From Saccharolobus shibatae B12 (lineage in GTDB: Archaea; Thermoproteota; Thermoprotei_A; Sulfolobales; Sulfolobaceae): 64,000 nt of DNA. The DNA is taken from contig NZ_CP077717.1 in assembly GCF_019175345.1 (NCBI RefSeq), positions 2,815,036 through 2,879,035 on the forward strand, read 5' to 3'. Made by a program: the position numbers and the translations under genes. Below the pieces are notes generated by a model. That model was not told the DNA's origin and did no database searches. It saw only the letters and a program-made list of their open reading frames with translations. Shown here piece after piece: positions 51,105 through 61,426 of this stretch; within the stretch, counting starts at the first letter, position 1, and each line of letters starts with the position of its first letter.

Positions 51105-51545
51105 ATGAGTAGTGGAAGAAGAATCTCGAGCGAATTAAATAACCTAATAGATAAGACTATTATTGTAAAAACAACTAATGGAAAAACGTATACTGGCCAA
51201 CTTTATGCATATGAACTTTCGCCATTTATTATTAGCTTAACAAATGTTAAAGATGATAATAATAACACTTTCTATAAGTTAATGATAAATGGAAATACAA
51301 TTTCTGAGATAATAATTAAGAATCCTCCTCTATTTGAGCCAAGAGAGTTTGCAGAATTAGTTGAAAAATCCTTAAATTTAAGGCCAGCTGATATAAAAGT
51401 TTACGAAGAGACAGGGATAGTGACAATTCTGGAGAGAATTAAAGTATCACAAAATGGAGTAGAAGGAAGTGGGCCAATGGCCCAAAGAATTTACGATCTA
51501 TACAACGATTATATAAATAAAAAGAAAAAGGAATTAGGTCTATGA
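51105..51545 (+). CDS. Sm-like protein SmAP3 with C-terminal extension
   Basis: 146 residues: Sm1 motif [20 protein letters not shown] and Sm2 [12 protein letters not shown] in residues 10-75, then an extra domain ([20 protein letters not shown]) typical of crenarchaeal SmAP3. Likely heptameric or higher ring binding RNA. Overlaps tgtA by 4 bases. Confidence 0.88.
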   Translation: MSSGRRISSELNNLIDKTIIVKTTNGKTYTGQLYAYELSPFIISLTNVKDDNNNTFYKLMINGNTISEIIIKNPPLFEPREFAELVEKSLNLRPADIKVYEETGIVTILERIKVSQNGVEGSGPMAQRIYDLYNDYINKKKKELGL

Positions 51546-53050
51546 CCGTATTTGAAGCGAAATACGAAGATTTGGCAGGAAGAATAGGAATCTTAAAAAC
51601 AAGAAGCGGTAATTTAGAAACTCCAGTATTCTTTCCAGTAATTAATATATTAAAAGATGAAATATCAATAGATGAGATTAAAAATATAGGCTTTAAAAAT
51701 TTTATCACAAATTCGTATATATTATATAAAAATAAATATATAAAAGATGATATACATAAGGAGCTAAACTCTGAAGATATGATCATAATGACGGATTCGG
51801 GAGCATATCAAATTCTAGAGTATGGGGACATAGGAATAACCAATTATGAGATAGTGAATTATCAGCTCAAGATAAAACCAGACATTGGGGTAATATTAGA
51901 TTTACCTACCGGAAATACAAATGATTATGAAAATGCGAAAATAACAGTATATGAGACTTTAAAGAGAGTAGAAGAAGCATCAAAAATCATAGTAAAAAAT
52001 CAAGATAGCAATATTATTTGGGTATATCCGATACAAGGAGGAAAATATCTTGATCTAGTTAAGACTTCTGCTGAAGGATTATCTAAATTTGAAAACATAT
52101 ACAATATGGTTGCGCTTGGTAGTCCAACAGTTCTCTTAGAGCGGTACATGTATGATACCGTAATTGACATGATTTATGCTGCTAAATCTAACATAAAAAG
52201 AGGAATTCCGTTTCATTTATTCGGAGGAGGGTTACCTCATATCATTCCATTTGCAGTAGCATTAGGAGTGGATAGCTTTGATTCTGCCTCATATATAATA
52301 TATGCTAGAGATAATAGATATATTACTAGGACACGTGTATACAAATTAGAGGATTTAGAATATTTTCCATGTTCTTGTCCAATATGTTCTAAATATACTC
52401 CTAAAGATTTACTTGAAATGAATGAGGGAGAAAGAACAAGAGCATTAGCTATTCATAACCTTTATACTATTTTAGAAGAATTCAAAGCAACTAAACAAGC
52501 AATTAAGGAAGGAAGACTATTTGAATATCTTCAAGAAAAAGCTTACTCTCATCCTGCAGTATATTCTGCATTCAAAAGATTGATAAAATATAAAGACTAT
52601 TTAGAAAAATATGACCCTAGAATAAGGGGAGATCCAAAAGGTTTGTTTTTATTTGATAATAACTCTTTACATAGGCCAGAAATCATACGTCACTCGAGAT
52701 TTTTGGAAAGGTATGTGCAAAAGAAAGATAAAGTATCTATATATTGTTATGATAAGACGATAAGCGATACTGCATATGATTATATTAAAAGTATAAAGGA
52801 AACAATAACTGATCATAATAGTAGTGACATATTTATTGCGATACCGTTTTTTGGTTTAATACCGTTAGCGGTCTCGGACTCTTATCCACTATCTCAATTT
52901 GAGATTCCAAACGAAATAGATGAAGACGTAATAGCCGACATGAAAACTAAAATCGTTTCGTTCTTAAGACGTAAAAATTACCAAAAAGTAGAGTTAATGA
53001 ACTGTGAAAAACTAGGTTTACATATAGACTCTATCAGCACTTCCTCTTGA
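51542..53050 (+). CDS. tgtA: Archaeosine tRNA-guanine transglycosylase, catalytic gene
   Basis: 502 residues. Catalytic [16 protein letters not shown] holds the aspartates of the TGT barrel, and [14 protein letters not shown] binds zinc. It swaps G15 of tRNA for preQ0. The PUA part normally fused at the C-terminus is absent, instead encoded by the gene at 53733, so TGT here is split. Convergent 33-base overlap with the PAC2 gene. Confidence 0.93.
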   Translation: MTVFEAKYEDLAGRIGILKTRSGNLETPVFFPVINILKDEISIDEIKNIGFKNFITNSYILYKNKYIKDDIHKELNSEDMIIMTDSGAYQILEYGDIGITNYEIVNYQLKIKPDIGVILDLPTGNTNDYENAKITVYETLKRVEEASKIIVKNQDSNIIWVYPIQGGKYLDLVKTSAEGLSKFENIYNMVALGSPTVLLERYMYDTVIDMIYAAKSNIKRGIPFHLFGGGLPHIIPFAVALGVDSFDSASYIIYARDNRYITRTRVYKLEDLEYFPCSCPICSKYTPKDLLEMNEGERTRALAIHNLYTILEEFKATKQAIKEGRLFEYLQEKAYSHPAVYSAFKRLIKYKDYLEKYDPRIRGDPKGLFLFDNNSLHRPEIIRHSRFLERYVQKKDKVSIYCYDKTISDTAYDYIKSIKETITDHNSSDIFIAIPFFGLIPLAVSDSYPLSQFEIPNEIDEDVIADMKTKIVSFLRRKNYQKVELMNCEKLGLHIDSISTSS

Positions 53051-53740
53051 TAATTCTTTCTGCAATAACTCCATTTGTTTTTGTAAATCCTCTTCTATTC
53101 TTTTTGCCTCTTCGTATAATTCATCTACACTAACGTTTAAGCTAAGCATTTTATTTAAAACTTCTATTGCAGTTGCAGCTGCTACTGGATCTGTCCTTTC
53201 ACGATCTGCATATGGTAACAAAACTAATGCTGGCAAGTCTTCAATTTCAGAATGTAAAGTGAATAAAGCTAATGGACCTACCATTAGTAATTGTTTGTCT
53301 AATTGAGGGTAATCTAAATTCAAACTGCATTTTGATGTTTTTAGCCATTTTAAACTCTCATTTCCAACTTTATACCTTTTATCTAGTGCTCCTACTAGAA
53401 GTATATTATTAATTGATAATTTCTTAACCCACTTTATAACTTCTGAAGCGAAATCATTCCACTCACGTTGAAATGGTAAAATATGATTAAGTAATAGTAC
53501 TAAATGTTTATCATTGTCATAAAATATATCAAAAGGTGTTGCGATACCGTAATCATCTACAAACGTGACGTCTCTATAATATTTAGTTACAACATACCCT
53601 ATTCTTTCCATTTTTCTTTTTAAGGCTAAATGTCTTATTGCTAAATAGCCTACCTCCCCTATAGTTCTAAATCCAGTTATAAATGTGGAACCTTTTAGCT
53701 CACTTAAGTCTTTCTTTATTATTATCTTAACATTACTCAT
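53018..53740 (-). CDS. PAC2-family protein, proteasome assembly chaperone-like
   Basis: 240 residues: [24 protein letters not shown] is the PAC2 core (GFxxxGxVGxxA), with [20 protein letters not shown] later and a C-terminal coiled tail. Archaeal PAC2 homologues (PbaA/PbaB) bind proteasome assembly partners and PAN-like ATPases. Its operon neighbours PUA-TGT and PAN support this. Overlaps the PUA gene by 8 bases. Confidence 0.85.
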   Translation of the reverse strand: MSNVKIIIKKDLSELKGSTFITGFRTIGEVGYLAIRHLALKRKMERIGYVVTKYYRDVTFVDDYGIATPFDIFYDNDKHLVLLLNHILPFQREWNDFASEVIKWVKKLSINNILLVGALDKRYKVGNESLKWLKTSKCSLNLDYPQLDKQLLMVGPLALFTLHSEIEDLPALVLLPYADRERTDPVAAATAIEVLNKMLSLNVSVDELYEEAKRIEEDLQKQMELLQKELSRGSADRVYM

Positions 53741-54251
53741 CTAGTACACCTCTTTTCACGTGAACTGCCATACCTCTTCTATACTCCATCATTTCTTCTC
53801 CGGATAATTTAGCTTTACCTATTGCTATTAACTCGTCATTTTCATTTACAACTATTACCTCATCTCCAGCTCTTATTCGGTTATCTACTGCTATTACATG
53901 TTTAGAGAAAACATTTCTTCCATTTTTTATAAACTCTTCCAAATTCTTGGGTATTACAACCCTATATTCTGGAAACTTTGAGCAACCCTTAATTACACTT
54001 CCGCTTAACAGTGTAAGGGAAAATAAAACATCTTGGGCCCTTAACACCAAATACAACTCTCCCCCACTAGTTAACACGTTTCTGATTTTCTTTGTATTTA
54101 AGGATCTCTGAATTAAAAAATGCTTATCCTCGGGAAACAAACATCTAGAAACATTATAATCGAATTGATATTCAGCAATGTAACGTAAGGTTAAGATTTC
54201 ATTATAGTTTGCTTCTACTGGTTTACTTAAAAACTCTTTATACTTAGCTAT
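53733..54251 (-). CDS. PUA-domain protein, C-terminal part of split TGT, apparently AUA start
   Basis: A TTG at 54140 would give 135 residues but skips conserved sequence: the frame upstream reads [20 protein letters not shown] then [19 protein letters not shown], the pre-PUA domain of TGT (LRxIAxYQF...LFP). No ATG/GTG/TTG is present before a stop; ATA at 54251, overlapping the PAN stop by 8 bases and preceded by GGCGAGAG, gives about 172 residues. PUA half: [19 protein letters not shown]. It should complete archaeosine TGT. Confidence 0.8.
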
Positions 54252-55425
54252 ACTTCTCTCGCCTCTCTTTCATACTCTCCATATTATTCCTTTTAACATT
54301 AATCTTGGTTATAGCATCAACTAAATCTTTCATTGTAACCTTATTCCTACCATCCCTAATTGCCATATATGCAGCTTCAACACAAACATTCTTAATATCA
54401 GCACCACTAAATCCTTCTGAAAGCTGCGACAATAATTCAAGATTTATATTATCCTCGACCTTCATTTTCTTTAGGTATATGTTAAATATCTCAGTTCTTC
54501 CTCTAAAATCTGGTAAGGGAACCTCTATTATCCTATCAAATCTACCAGGTCGCAATAATGCAGGATCCAATATGTCTATCCTATTCGTAGCTGCAATAAT
54601 CTTAACGTTATCCAATGGATTAAATCCATCGAGCTCAGCCAAGAGCTGCATTAACGTTCTCTGTATCTCCCTTTCTCCACTTGTTCCTATATCTATTCTC
54701 TTAGCACCTATGGCATCAATTTCATCAATGAAGATTATTGATGGCGCCTTTCTTTTAGCCATTTCAAATAACTCCCTAACTATCCTAGCACCTTCACCCA
54801 CAAATTTTTGTGCGAACTCTGAAGCAACAACATGAATGAAGACGGCATTACTCTCAGTAGCTACTGCTTTTGCTAACATAGTCTTTCCAGTACCTGGCGG
54901 ACCATATAATAAAACTCCCTTTGGTGGTTCTACTCCTATCTCTCTAAATATCTCAGGCTTCTTCAAAGGTAATTCCACAACTTCCCTTAACTCCTTTATT
55001 TGCTCTTCTAATCCACCTATCTCAGAATAAGTTACGTTAGGTTTTTCCACAATTTCCATTGTCTTTACAATTGGATCTTCCTTCTGTGGCAAAACCTCTA
55101 ATATAGTAGATCCTCTTTGATTTAAGGCAACAGATACTCCAGGCTTTATTAATTTTTGATCAATATGACTAGCTACATTTACTACTAAATTTGGTCCAGA
55201 CGAACTTCTAACTAGTACTCTACCGTCTGGTAAAACGTCTAATACAACTGCCTCAATTAATGGAGGACTTAACATTTTTTCCATTTCTGCTTTATAATAA
55301 TTTAGTTCTTTTCTTAGATTTTCAATTTCAATCTGTAAGGACTTGATTTTTTCTTCTAACAATCTAACCAATTGAACCTCGTCTGAAGAAGAAGCATCCC
55401 TTATTGTGTCGAAATCTCCGGACAA
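54244..55425 (-). CDS. pan: Proteasome-activating nucleotidase PAN
   Basis: 393 residues. N-terminal coiled coil ([20 protein letters not shown]), OB domain to about 130, then AAA+ with [16 protein letters not shown] (Walker A), [14 protein letters not shown] (Walker B) and SRH region. It unfolds substrates for the 20S proteasome. The C-terminus ends in KYS: the tyrosine of HbYX is kept, but the hydrophobic residue before it is lysine. First gene of a PAN-PUA-PAC2 operon. Confidence 0.96.
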
Positions 55426-55497
55426 TTTAACTCGTATATATACTTGTTTGGCATAGACTAAAAACGTTTAATACAAGTATTTACAATAGGTATCTAT

Positions 55498-55992
55498 ATG
55501 CAAGCTAATAGTGAAGAATACTGTGAATTATGTGGATCTCCAATTCATGGTAAAGGTATAACTGTGTCATATGAAGGCTCAATTATTACTGTATGTAATT
55601 CATGTTACAATAGAATAAGAAAGCATGCAGTGATAGTAAAAGAGGATAGTAAGAAAAGTGAAACACAAAAGAAAACCACTCCTAAACCGCCTAAAATGGC
55701 AGATACTGAATTAGAAATTGTAGCAGACTATTACAAGATTATTAAAAATGCTAGAGAACAATTGGGTATCTCACAGCAACAATTAGCACAGAAATTAAAA
55801 GTATCGGAAAATATCGTTAAAAGATTTGAAAGTGGTAAATTGAAGCCTACAATCTCTCAAGCTAGACAGCTAGAGAAAATTCTTGGTATTAAGCTAGTTA
55901 CCCCATTAGAAAATGAAGAAAGCGAGAAAGGATTCGATGAAACTGGATTAACCTTAGGGGATGTGGTTAATATTAAAGAGGGAAAGAAGTGA
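55498..55992 (+). CDS. mbf1: Multiprotein bridging factor 1 (MBF1)
   Basis: 164 residues. N-terminal zinc ribbon CELCGSP...CNSC, linker rich in Lys/Pro, then a Cro-type HTH (NAREQLGISQQQLAQKLKV, SENIVKRFESGKLKP). Archaeal MBF1 acts with ribosome or transcription complexes. Overlaps hflX by 4 bases. Confidence 0.93.
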   Translation: MQANSEEYCELCGSPIHGKGITVSYEGSIITVCNSCYNRIRKHAVIVKEDSKKSETQKKTTPKPPKMADTELEIVADYYKIIKNAREQLGISQQQLAQKLKVSENIVKRFESGKLKPTISQARQLEKILGIKLVTPLENEESEKGFDETGLTLGDVVNIKEGKK

Positions 55993-57059
55993 AAAGTGCA
56001 GTTCTTTTTGTATCTGAAGAATTTAAGGAAGAGGCAATCGCATTAGTTAAGGGGGCTAACTACAAGATAGTTAGGATTTACAAATTACCAAAATCGCCTA
56101 ATGTGAAATTTTATATACAATATGATAAGCTGCAACAAATCAAAAACGATGAGGAGATTTCCACTTTAATCGTATTCGAACAACTTAAGCCCAGACACTT
56201 TATAAATCTGAGAAAAGAACTAAAAGGAAAAGAGGTCCTAGACAAAATACTCCTTCTCTTAGAAATATTTGCATTGCATGCAGGATCAAAAGAAGCAAAA
56301 ATGCAAATAGAACTGGCCAGGCTTAAGTATGAACTACCGATAATAAAGGAAACGTATACTAAATCAAAAATAGGCGAACAACAAGGTCCTTTAGGAGCTG
56401 GAACGTATGGAGTAGAATCTACAATAAAATTTTACAAAAGAAGAATCAATAAACTTATGAAGGAATTAGAAAATATAAAGGCCTTTAAAGAAAAATCCAT
56501 AGAATCTAATAAGAGGAACAATATTCCTTCTATTGGAATCGTAGGATACACAAACTCCGGAAAGACCTCGTTATTTAACTCATTAACCGGGTTAACACAG
56601 AAAGTTGATACAAAACTATTTACCACAATGTCACCTAAAAGATATGCCGTCTCTATGAATAATAGAAAGATTATGCTAGTTGATACTGTAGGATTTATTA
56701 GAGGAATTCCACCACAAATTGTAGATGCTTTCTTCGTAACTCTGTCAGAAGCAAAATACTCAGATGCATTAATTCTTGTAATAGATTCTATGCTTTCGGA
56801 AAATTTCCTAATTGAGACTTTGCAATCCTCTTTCGAAATTTTAAGAGAAATAGGAGTTTCGGGTAAGCCTATACTAGTAGCCCTTAATAAAATTGATAAA
56901 ATTGATGGTGATTTGTATAAAAAACTTAATCTAATAGAAAAGCTATCAAAAGAGTTATACTCCCCCATATTCGATGTCATACCTATATCAGCTTTAAAGA
57001 GAACAAATCTTGAATTATTAAGGGATAGGATATACCAGCTAACAACACAGTTGAGTTAA
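55989..57059 (+). CDS. hflX: Ribosome-associated GTPase HflX
   Basis: 356 residues, GTG start. N-terminal HflX domain (residues 1-175) with GPLGAGTYGVES near 130, then G domain: G1 GIVGYTNSGKTSLFN, G3 LVDTVGFIRGIPPQ, G4 VALNKIDKID. Binds the large ribosomal subunit and may rescue ribosomes under heat. Sulfolobus HflX structure is known. Ends 5 bases before the Trm56 start. Confidence 0.95.
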   Translation: MKSAVLFVSEEFKEEAIALVKGANYKIVRIYKLPKSPNVKFYIQYDKLQQIKNDEEISTLIVFEQLKPRHFINLRKELKGKEVLDKILLLLEIFALHAGSKEAKMQIELARLKYELPIIKETYTKSKIGEQQGPLGAGTYGVESTIKFYKRRINKLMKELENIKAFKEKSIESNKRNNIPSIGIVGYTNSGKTSLFNSLTGLTQKVDTKLFTTMSPKRYAVSMNNRKIMLVDTVGFIRGIPPQIVDAFFVTLSEAKYSDALILVIDSMLSENFLIETLQSSFEILREIGVSGKPILVALNKIDKIDGDLYKKLNLIEKLSKELYSPIFDVIPISALKRTNLELLRDRIYQLTTQLS

Positions 57060-57064
57060 AAGAT

Positions 57065-57592
57065 ATATATGTTTTAAGGTTAGGCCATAGACCAGCTAGA
57101 GATAAAAGAGTTACAACACATGTAATCTTAGTAGCAAGAGCTTTTGGAGCTAAGGGTGTTTATATCGAAGGTAAAGATGAAAAAATGATAAAATCTATCT
57201 CGAAAGTCATAGATAGTTGGGGTGGATCGTCATATTTTTTGGTAAAAGAAATCGAAAACGGCAAGAATATTGTAAATGAATGGAAAGAAAAAGGAGGTAC
57301 GGTAATACACTTAACAATGTATGGAATTAATATTAACGATCTTCAAGATAAACTTGATAAAATAAAATATCCTCTATTAATAATCATAGGAGCAGAAAAA
57401 GTTGAAGGTTGGTATTATCATAATGTAGATTACAACGTAGCAATAGGAAATCAGCCACATTCTGAAGTAGCAGCACTGGCAATTTTTTTAGACAGAATTT
57501 ATAAGGGACGAGAGCTATATATGGAATTTGGAGATGCGAAAATAAAGATATTACCTCAGAATGCTGGCAAGAAGGTGATAAGAAATGGTTAA
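57065..57592 (+). CDS. trm56: tRNA (cytidine-56-2'-O)-methyltransferase Trm56, apparently AUA start
   Basis: The frame reads [20 protein letters not shown] from 57068, the invariant start of Trm56, preceded by ATA (57065) and no ATG/GTG/TTG back to a stop. The first ATG (57185) would drop that motif, so an AUA start giving 175 residues is favoured. Later [12 protein letters not shown] and [20 protein letters not shown] match the SPOUT knot. It methylates C56 in the T-loop. Overlaps tfe by 8 bases. Confidence 0.88.
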   Translation: MYVLRLGHRPARDKRVTTHVILVARAFGAKGVYIEGKDEKMIKSISKVIDSWGGSSYFLVKEIENGKNIVNEWKEKGGTVIHLTMYGININDLQDKLDKIKYPLLIIIGAEKVEGWYYHNVDYNVAIGNQPHSEVAALAIFLDRIYKGRELYMEFGDAKIKILPQNAGKKVIRNG

Positions 57593-58121
57593 CGCAGAGG
57601 ACTTGTTTATTAATCTAGCGAAAAGCTTGTTGGGAGATGACGTGATCGATGTTTTGCGAGTGCTACTAGAAAAAGGGACTGAAATGACAGATGAAGAAAT
57701 AGCGAATCAGCTTAATATAAAGGTTAATGATGTGAGAAAGAAATTGAATTTGCTGGAGGAGCAAGGTTTTGTAAGTTATAGGAAAACAAGGGATAAAGAT
57801 AGCGGATGGTTCATTTACTATTGGAAGCCTAACATAGATCAAATTAATGAGATACTATTAAATAGAAAAAGATTAATATTAGATAAATTAAAATCAAGAT
57901 TAGAATATGAGAAAAATAATACGTTCTTCATATGTCCACAAGATAATAGTAGATATTCATTTGAGGAAGCGTTCGAAAATGAATTTAAATGTTTGAAGTG
58001 TGGATCTCAGCTAACCTACTATGATACGGAAAAGATTAAGTCATTCTTGGAGCAAAAAATAAGACAAATAGAGGAAGAGATAGATAAGGAGACAAAACTT
58101 GGGGCAAATAAAAGTCATTGA
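57585..58121 (+). CDS. tfe: Transcription factor E alpha subunit (TFE)
   Basis: 178 residues. Winged helix in residues 1-90 ([40 protein letters not shown]), then zinc-ribbon-like FFICPQDN...KCLKCGS and a helix. Only three of the four expected cysteines are present: the first pair is CPQD. TFE helps open DNA in the preinitiation complex. Overlaps the methyltransferase gene by 23 bases. Confidence 0.94.
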   Translation: MVNAEDLFINLAKSLLGDDVIDVLRVLLEKGTEMTDEEIANQLNIKVNDVRKKLNLLEEQGFVSYRKTRDKDSGWFIYYWKPNIDQINEILLNRKRLILDKLKSRLEYEKNNTFFICPQDNSRYSFEEAFENEFKCLKCGSQLTYYDTEKIKSFLEQKIRQIEEEIDKETKLGANKSH

Positions 58122-59076
58122 TCTATTTTCTGGAGCTGGAGGATTTTCATTAGGTTTCAAAAAATTAGGAATAGAGCCTAAATTAGCAATAGATATAAAT
58201 CACGCTGCAGCTAGAACATATTCATTAAATTTTCCAAATACAATAGTAATTGAAGATGATATAAGACAAATAAGTGGAAAAGAGATTTTAAAAAATGTAG
58301 GGGATGAAATAGACGTAGTAATTGGAGGCCCTCCATGTGAGGGATATACTGCAGCTAACCCCTTACGTATGCAAGATCCTTTAGATAGATTATATTTAGA
58401 TCAAAGAGGGAGTTTAACACTGGAATTCATAAGGATTGTGGATGAACTAAAACCGAAAATCTTTGTAATGGAAAATGTTCCAGCGATTATTGAAACTCAA
58501 TCACTAAGAGATGCTCTAATTAATGAATTTAAAAGAGCTGGATACAATACTATATTCTTCAATATGCTACATGCTGAAGATTATGGTAACGCATCTAAAC
58601 GAAATAGGGTATTCATCTCAAACGTTAAAATATTGCCTACTAAAATTCAAAAAAGAGTCACAGTTTATGATGCGATTCATGATTTAGATAGCAAACTAGA
58701 CGTTCCTAATAACGAGATAAGCGAGCCTAACGAGAAAAAACTTCTGAAAATTTCTAAAATTGGGTACGGAGAGTATTTAACAATGTACAAGTCGAGTAAG
58801 GGAAAAAGTATGCCACTATATATTAGACTTTCTCCATTCGATCTAGCACCTACAATTTTGGGTAATTCTAGATTTATACACCCATTCCATGATAGATTTT
58901 TAACTGTGAGAGAGCAGGCCAGACTAATGAGTTATCCTGATGATCATGTATTTTTAGGAAGCAAAGATGAACAATATAATCAAGTAGGCGAATCTGTTCC
59001 AGTAGCCTTATCTACCGCTATAGCTAAAGAGATTCTGGGTATACTAAATGAAAGAGTTATATTTCGGCCTACATAA
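58099..59076 (+). CDS. C5-cytosine methyltransferase
   Basis: 325 residues, TTG start. Motif [14 protein letters not shown], motif [15 protein letters not shown] with catalytic Cys (PCEG rather than PCQG), motif VI MENVPAI, motif VIII-like RNRVFIS and IX-X at [19 protein letters not shown]. It methylates cytosine in DNA or possibly tRNA (Dnmt2-like lineages are known); no restriction gene is next to it. Sits inside a transcription/tRNA operon. Confidence 0.88.
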   Translation: MGQIKVIDLFSGAGGFSLGFKKLGIEPKLAIDINHAAARTYSLNFPNTIVIEDDIRQISGKEILKNVGDEIDVVIGGPPCEGYTAANPLRMQDPLDRLYLDQRGSLTLEFIRIVDELKPKIFVMENVPAIIETQSLRDALINEFKRAGYNTIFFNMLHAEDYGNASKRNRVFISNVKILPTKIQKRVTVYDAIHDLDSKLDVPNNEISEPNEKKLLKISKIGYGEYLTMYKSSKGKSMPLYIRLSPFDLAPTILGNSRFIHPFHDRFLTVREQARLMSYPDDHVFLGSKDEQYNQVGESVPVALSTAIAKEILGILNERVIFRPT

Positions 59077-59512
59077 CCTAACTAGTAATCAAAGACTCTT
59101 GGACTTTTCTAAATTAGCCTTTAATATAAAATACGTAAAGTATTTAGTTCTCACTAAGTTAGGTGGGACAGCTGCACAATCTGGAGTTCCAGAAGTTAGT
59201 AAACTAGCATTTAAATATAATAAGCCTATTTTGGTACTGCCAGAACTAAAGGACGCTATAGATTTGTTAAAACCAGAAATTACACTCCTAGTATCACAGA
59301 ATGCTGAAAAACAAATTGATTTTAATAATCTTATGAAATATGATAAAATATTGATAGTATTTTCTGGAATAGAAGGAAGTGGTTTTAACAAAATAGAACA
59401 ATCTCTAGGGGAGTATGTAAGAATAGTAGAAGATGCACAAGATTTAGGAGCCGTAAGTTTGGCATCCTTCTTTTTATGTAAGTATTTACAATTAGTAGAA
59501 GGTAAAGTTTAA
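59048..59512 (+). CDS. SpoU-like/COG4080-type small protein
   Basis: 154 residues, [20 protein letters not shown] onward, [20 protein letters not shown] in the middle, and C-terminal [20 protein letters not shown]. It resembles the archaeal COG4080 group linked to SpoU methylases and also labelled as RecB-like nuclease in databases; I recall it from memory. Overlaps the methyltransferase gene by 29 bases. Confidence 0.6.
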   Translation: MKELYFGLHNLTSNQRLLDFSKLAFNIKYVKYLVLTKLGGTAAQSGVPEVSKLAFKYNKPILVLPELKDAIDLLKPEITLLVSQNAEKQIDFNNLMKYDKILIVFSGIEGSGFNKIEQSLGEYVRIVEDAQDLGAVSLASFFLCKYLQLVEGKV

Positions 59513-59537
59513 AAGAGAAAACAATAACCTAGTATTA

Positions 59538-59613
<76 letters not shown>

Positions 59614-59647
59614 AACTTTAAATTTTATCATATTTTAATCGGAAAAA

Positions 59648-59829
59648 GTTTATATTATATAATGTTTTAACAGATCACAACCTAAAGCTCCTCCTTTAGG
59701 GTAGTGGAGGTCAGAAATAATGTTATGACAACTTTTATCTCCAATGAATCATGGAACAACGATACTAGAAATTCTGCCACGATCTCAACAATTTGGCAAT
59801 CGACTAGCGATAGTGAAACTGATTACTAG
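59648..59829 (+). ncRNA. Candidate transcribed leader: TATA, hairpin and mini-ORF
   Basis: TATA-like TTTATATTA at 59649 precedes a hairpin CCTAAAG-(CTCCTC)-CTTTAGG (59681-59700). Then GTG at 59704 or ATG at 59725 opens a frame ending at 59829: MTTFISNESWNNDTRNSATI, Ser/Thr/Asn/Trp-rich, 34-41 residues. The hairpin loop can pair with the GGAGG at 59705-59710. Could be a small RNA, an sORF or a leader of the SWIM gene; no clear box C/D elements. Confidence 0.35.
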
Positions 59830-59867
59830 ATAAATTATTAATCCTTAGGCGGGATAAAGAAGTATAA

Positions 59868-60230
59868 GTGTCTTCAAATCAAACAAATAGGCATCTTCTA
59901 TTGAAAGCTAGAAGAGTAGTTAAAGAAGGAAGATTTGTAAGTCTATCTCTTAAAGGTACTTTGTTCACGATTTTTATTTATATTGGGCGTAATAACGATT
60001 ACACCCTTGACCTTAATTACTGTAGTTGTCCATTTTATTTATTCAATGTACTTTTAAGAAACAAGTATGACTTTTGCTATCATACTTTAGGTTTAAAATA
60101 TGCATTGGAGAAGGATCAATTAACAAAAATTGAGTTGTATGCAGGGGATTTTAAAGAAATTTTAACCGAGATATACACCTGTGGAAAATCTTTAAAACTG
60201 AGAAGAATATTGAGCAATGTGGAGAGTTAA
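59868..60230 (+). CDS. SWIM zinc-finger protein
   Basis: 120 residues, GTG start. LDLNYCSCPFYLFNVLLRNK then FCYHTLGLKYA gives CxC...CxH, the SWIM motif. In archaea such small SWIM proteins act with Rad55-like recombination proteins or bind DNA. N-terminal basic (KARRVVKEGR). A 47-residue membrane gene follows after 2 bases. Confidence 0.8.
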   Translation: MSSNQTNRHLLLKARRVVKEGRFVSLSLKGTLFTIFIYIGRNNDYTLDLNYCSCPFYLFNVLLRNKYDFCYHTLGLKYALEKDQLTKIELYAGDFKEILTEIYTCGKSLKLRRILSNVES

Positions 60231-60232
60231 CT

Positions 60233-60376
60233 TTGAACGATGTGCAGTTAGTGTTTATATCAGGGATTTTGATATTGGCATTTATAATAATTTATATAAT
60301 ATTAATGGAATTTCCAATAAAGTCTTCAGGTACAAAAGACATTTATACGAAAAAGAAGAAAGGTAAAAATAAATAG
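60233..60376 (+). CDS. Small single-span membrane protein
   Basis: 47 residues, TTG start preceded by GGAGAG: MNDVQLVFISGILILAFIII then YIILMEFPIKSSG and a basic tail KKKKGKNK. One membrane helix with positive cytoplasmic tail. Fits exactly between the SWIM and Elf1 genes; unknown function. Confidence 0.6.
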   Translation: MNDVQLVFISGILILAFIIIYIILMEFPIKSSGTKDIYTKKKKGKNK

Positions 60377-60385
60377 TGGTCGATT

Positions 60386-60709
60386 ATGGGAGGGAAAAGA
60401 CGAAAGAGGACTAAAATTATCAGAGTAAAGCCTAAATTACCGAAAACATTTGAATGCCCTAGATGTGGAAAGGTCTCAATTAGTGTAAAGATAAAAGATA
60501 ATGTTGCAACAATTACATGTGGAAGTTGTGGTCTTTATACTGAAATTGAAGTACCTCCTGTATTTGATGAGGCAAATGCTTATTCCAAATTCATAGACAT
60601 GTACTTGGAGGGAAGATTACAAATAAAAGAGAGAACGAATGAAAATACGGAAGAAGAAAATGAAATTGAAGGGGAAAGTGAAGAAATACCTCATGGACAA
60701 GTTGAATGA
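60386..60709 (+). CDS. elf1: Transcription elongation factor Elf1 homologue
   Basis: 107 residues: [20 protein letters not shown] basic tail, then zinc domain [20 protein letters not shown] and [10 protein letters not shown], and an acidic C-terminus ([15 protein letters not shown]). Matches Elf1 in Crenarchaeota. Overlaps GGGP synthase frame by about 50 bases. Confidence 0.88.
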   Translation: MGGKRRKRTKIIRVKPKLPKTFECPRCGKVSISVKIKDNVATITCGSCGLYTEIEVPPVFDEANAYSKFIDMYLEGRLQIKERTNENTEEENEIEGESEEIPHGQVE

Positions 60710-61406
60710 TAATGAAAAATTACATTTTTCTCTCCTAGACCCATTTAAAATTAATTCTAGTGAAGAGCTTAAATATATAGCTAAGAACTTATATAACGCT
60801 GGAACCGATGCATTTCTTATTGGAGGCACATTAGGTGTTTCTAAAGATAAATTAGATTTTGTCATATCCTTACTTGACGATTATGAAATACCGAAGATTA
60901 TATTCCCTAGCAATATAAACCTTTTATCTGAGAAGGCTGATGCATTATTATTTTTATCCCTATTAAACTCTGACGATATATATTATGTGATAGGTGCACA
61001 AATAGTAGCTGCTCCAATCATAAAAATGTTACAAATGGAGGTAATACCAACTGCTTATGTAATAGTGGGACACGGAGGTACTGCAGCACACATAGGCAAG
61101 GCCAGAGTAATACCATATGATAATTTTGAGTTAGCAACTGCCTATACTTTAGCCGCGGAGTATTTAGGAATGGATTTTGTTTACCTCGAGGCCGGATCTG
61201 GAGCCCCAGAACCAATAAGGCCAGAAATGATATCTTTTATCAAAAAGGCTTCCAGTATCCCGTTAATTATAGGAGGTGGAATAAGAAGCGTGGAAGTCGC
61301 TTTAAAATTAGTTGAAGCCGGAGCAAATATAATTGTTACTGGAAATATAATTGAAAGTGACGTCGATAAGGCAATAAAAATAATAAGGGGAATAAAGAAT
61401 AAATAG
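60660..61406 (+). CDS. Geranylgeranylglyceryl phosphate synthase
   Basis: 248 residues from [15 protein letters not shown] (earlier ATG 60639 possible). [37 protein letters not shown] and [13 protein letters not shown] are GGGPS hallmarks of a TIM-barrel. It links glycerol-1-phosphate to geranylgeranyl diphosphate, the first ether bond of archaeal lipids. Start lies within elf1. Confidence 0.95.
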   Translation: MKLKGKVKKYLMDKLNDNEKLHFSLLDPFKINSSEELKYIAKNLYNAGTDAFLIGGTLGVSKDKLDFVISLLDDYEIPKIIFPSNINLLSEKADALLFLSLLNSDDIYYVIGAQIVAAPIIKMLQMEVIPTAYVIVGHGGTAAHIGKARVIPYDNFELATAYTLAAEYLGMDFVYLEAGSGAPEPIRPEMISFIKKASSIPLIIGGGIRSVEVALKLVEAGANIIVTGNIIESDVDKAIKIIRGIKNK

Positions 61407-61426
61407 CCAAGGAAGAGGGGTTTATA

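Noticed and set aside
53018..53050. Convergent overlap of tgtA and PAC2 as a sequencing frameshift
   Set aside because: Both C-termini read normally and a 33-base convergent overlap is plausible in this compact genome.
59676..59829. Box C/D guide RNA behind tRNA-Val
   Set aside because: No RUGAUGA box C and CUGA box D pair at the right spacing; other explanations are listed.
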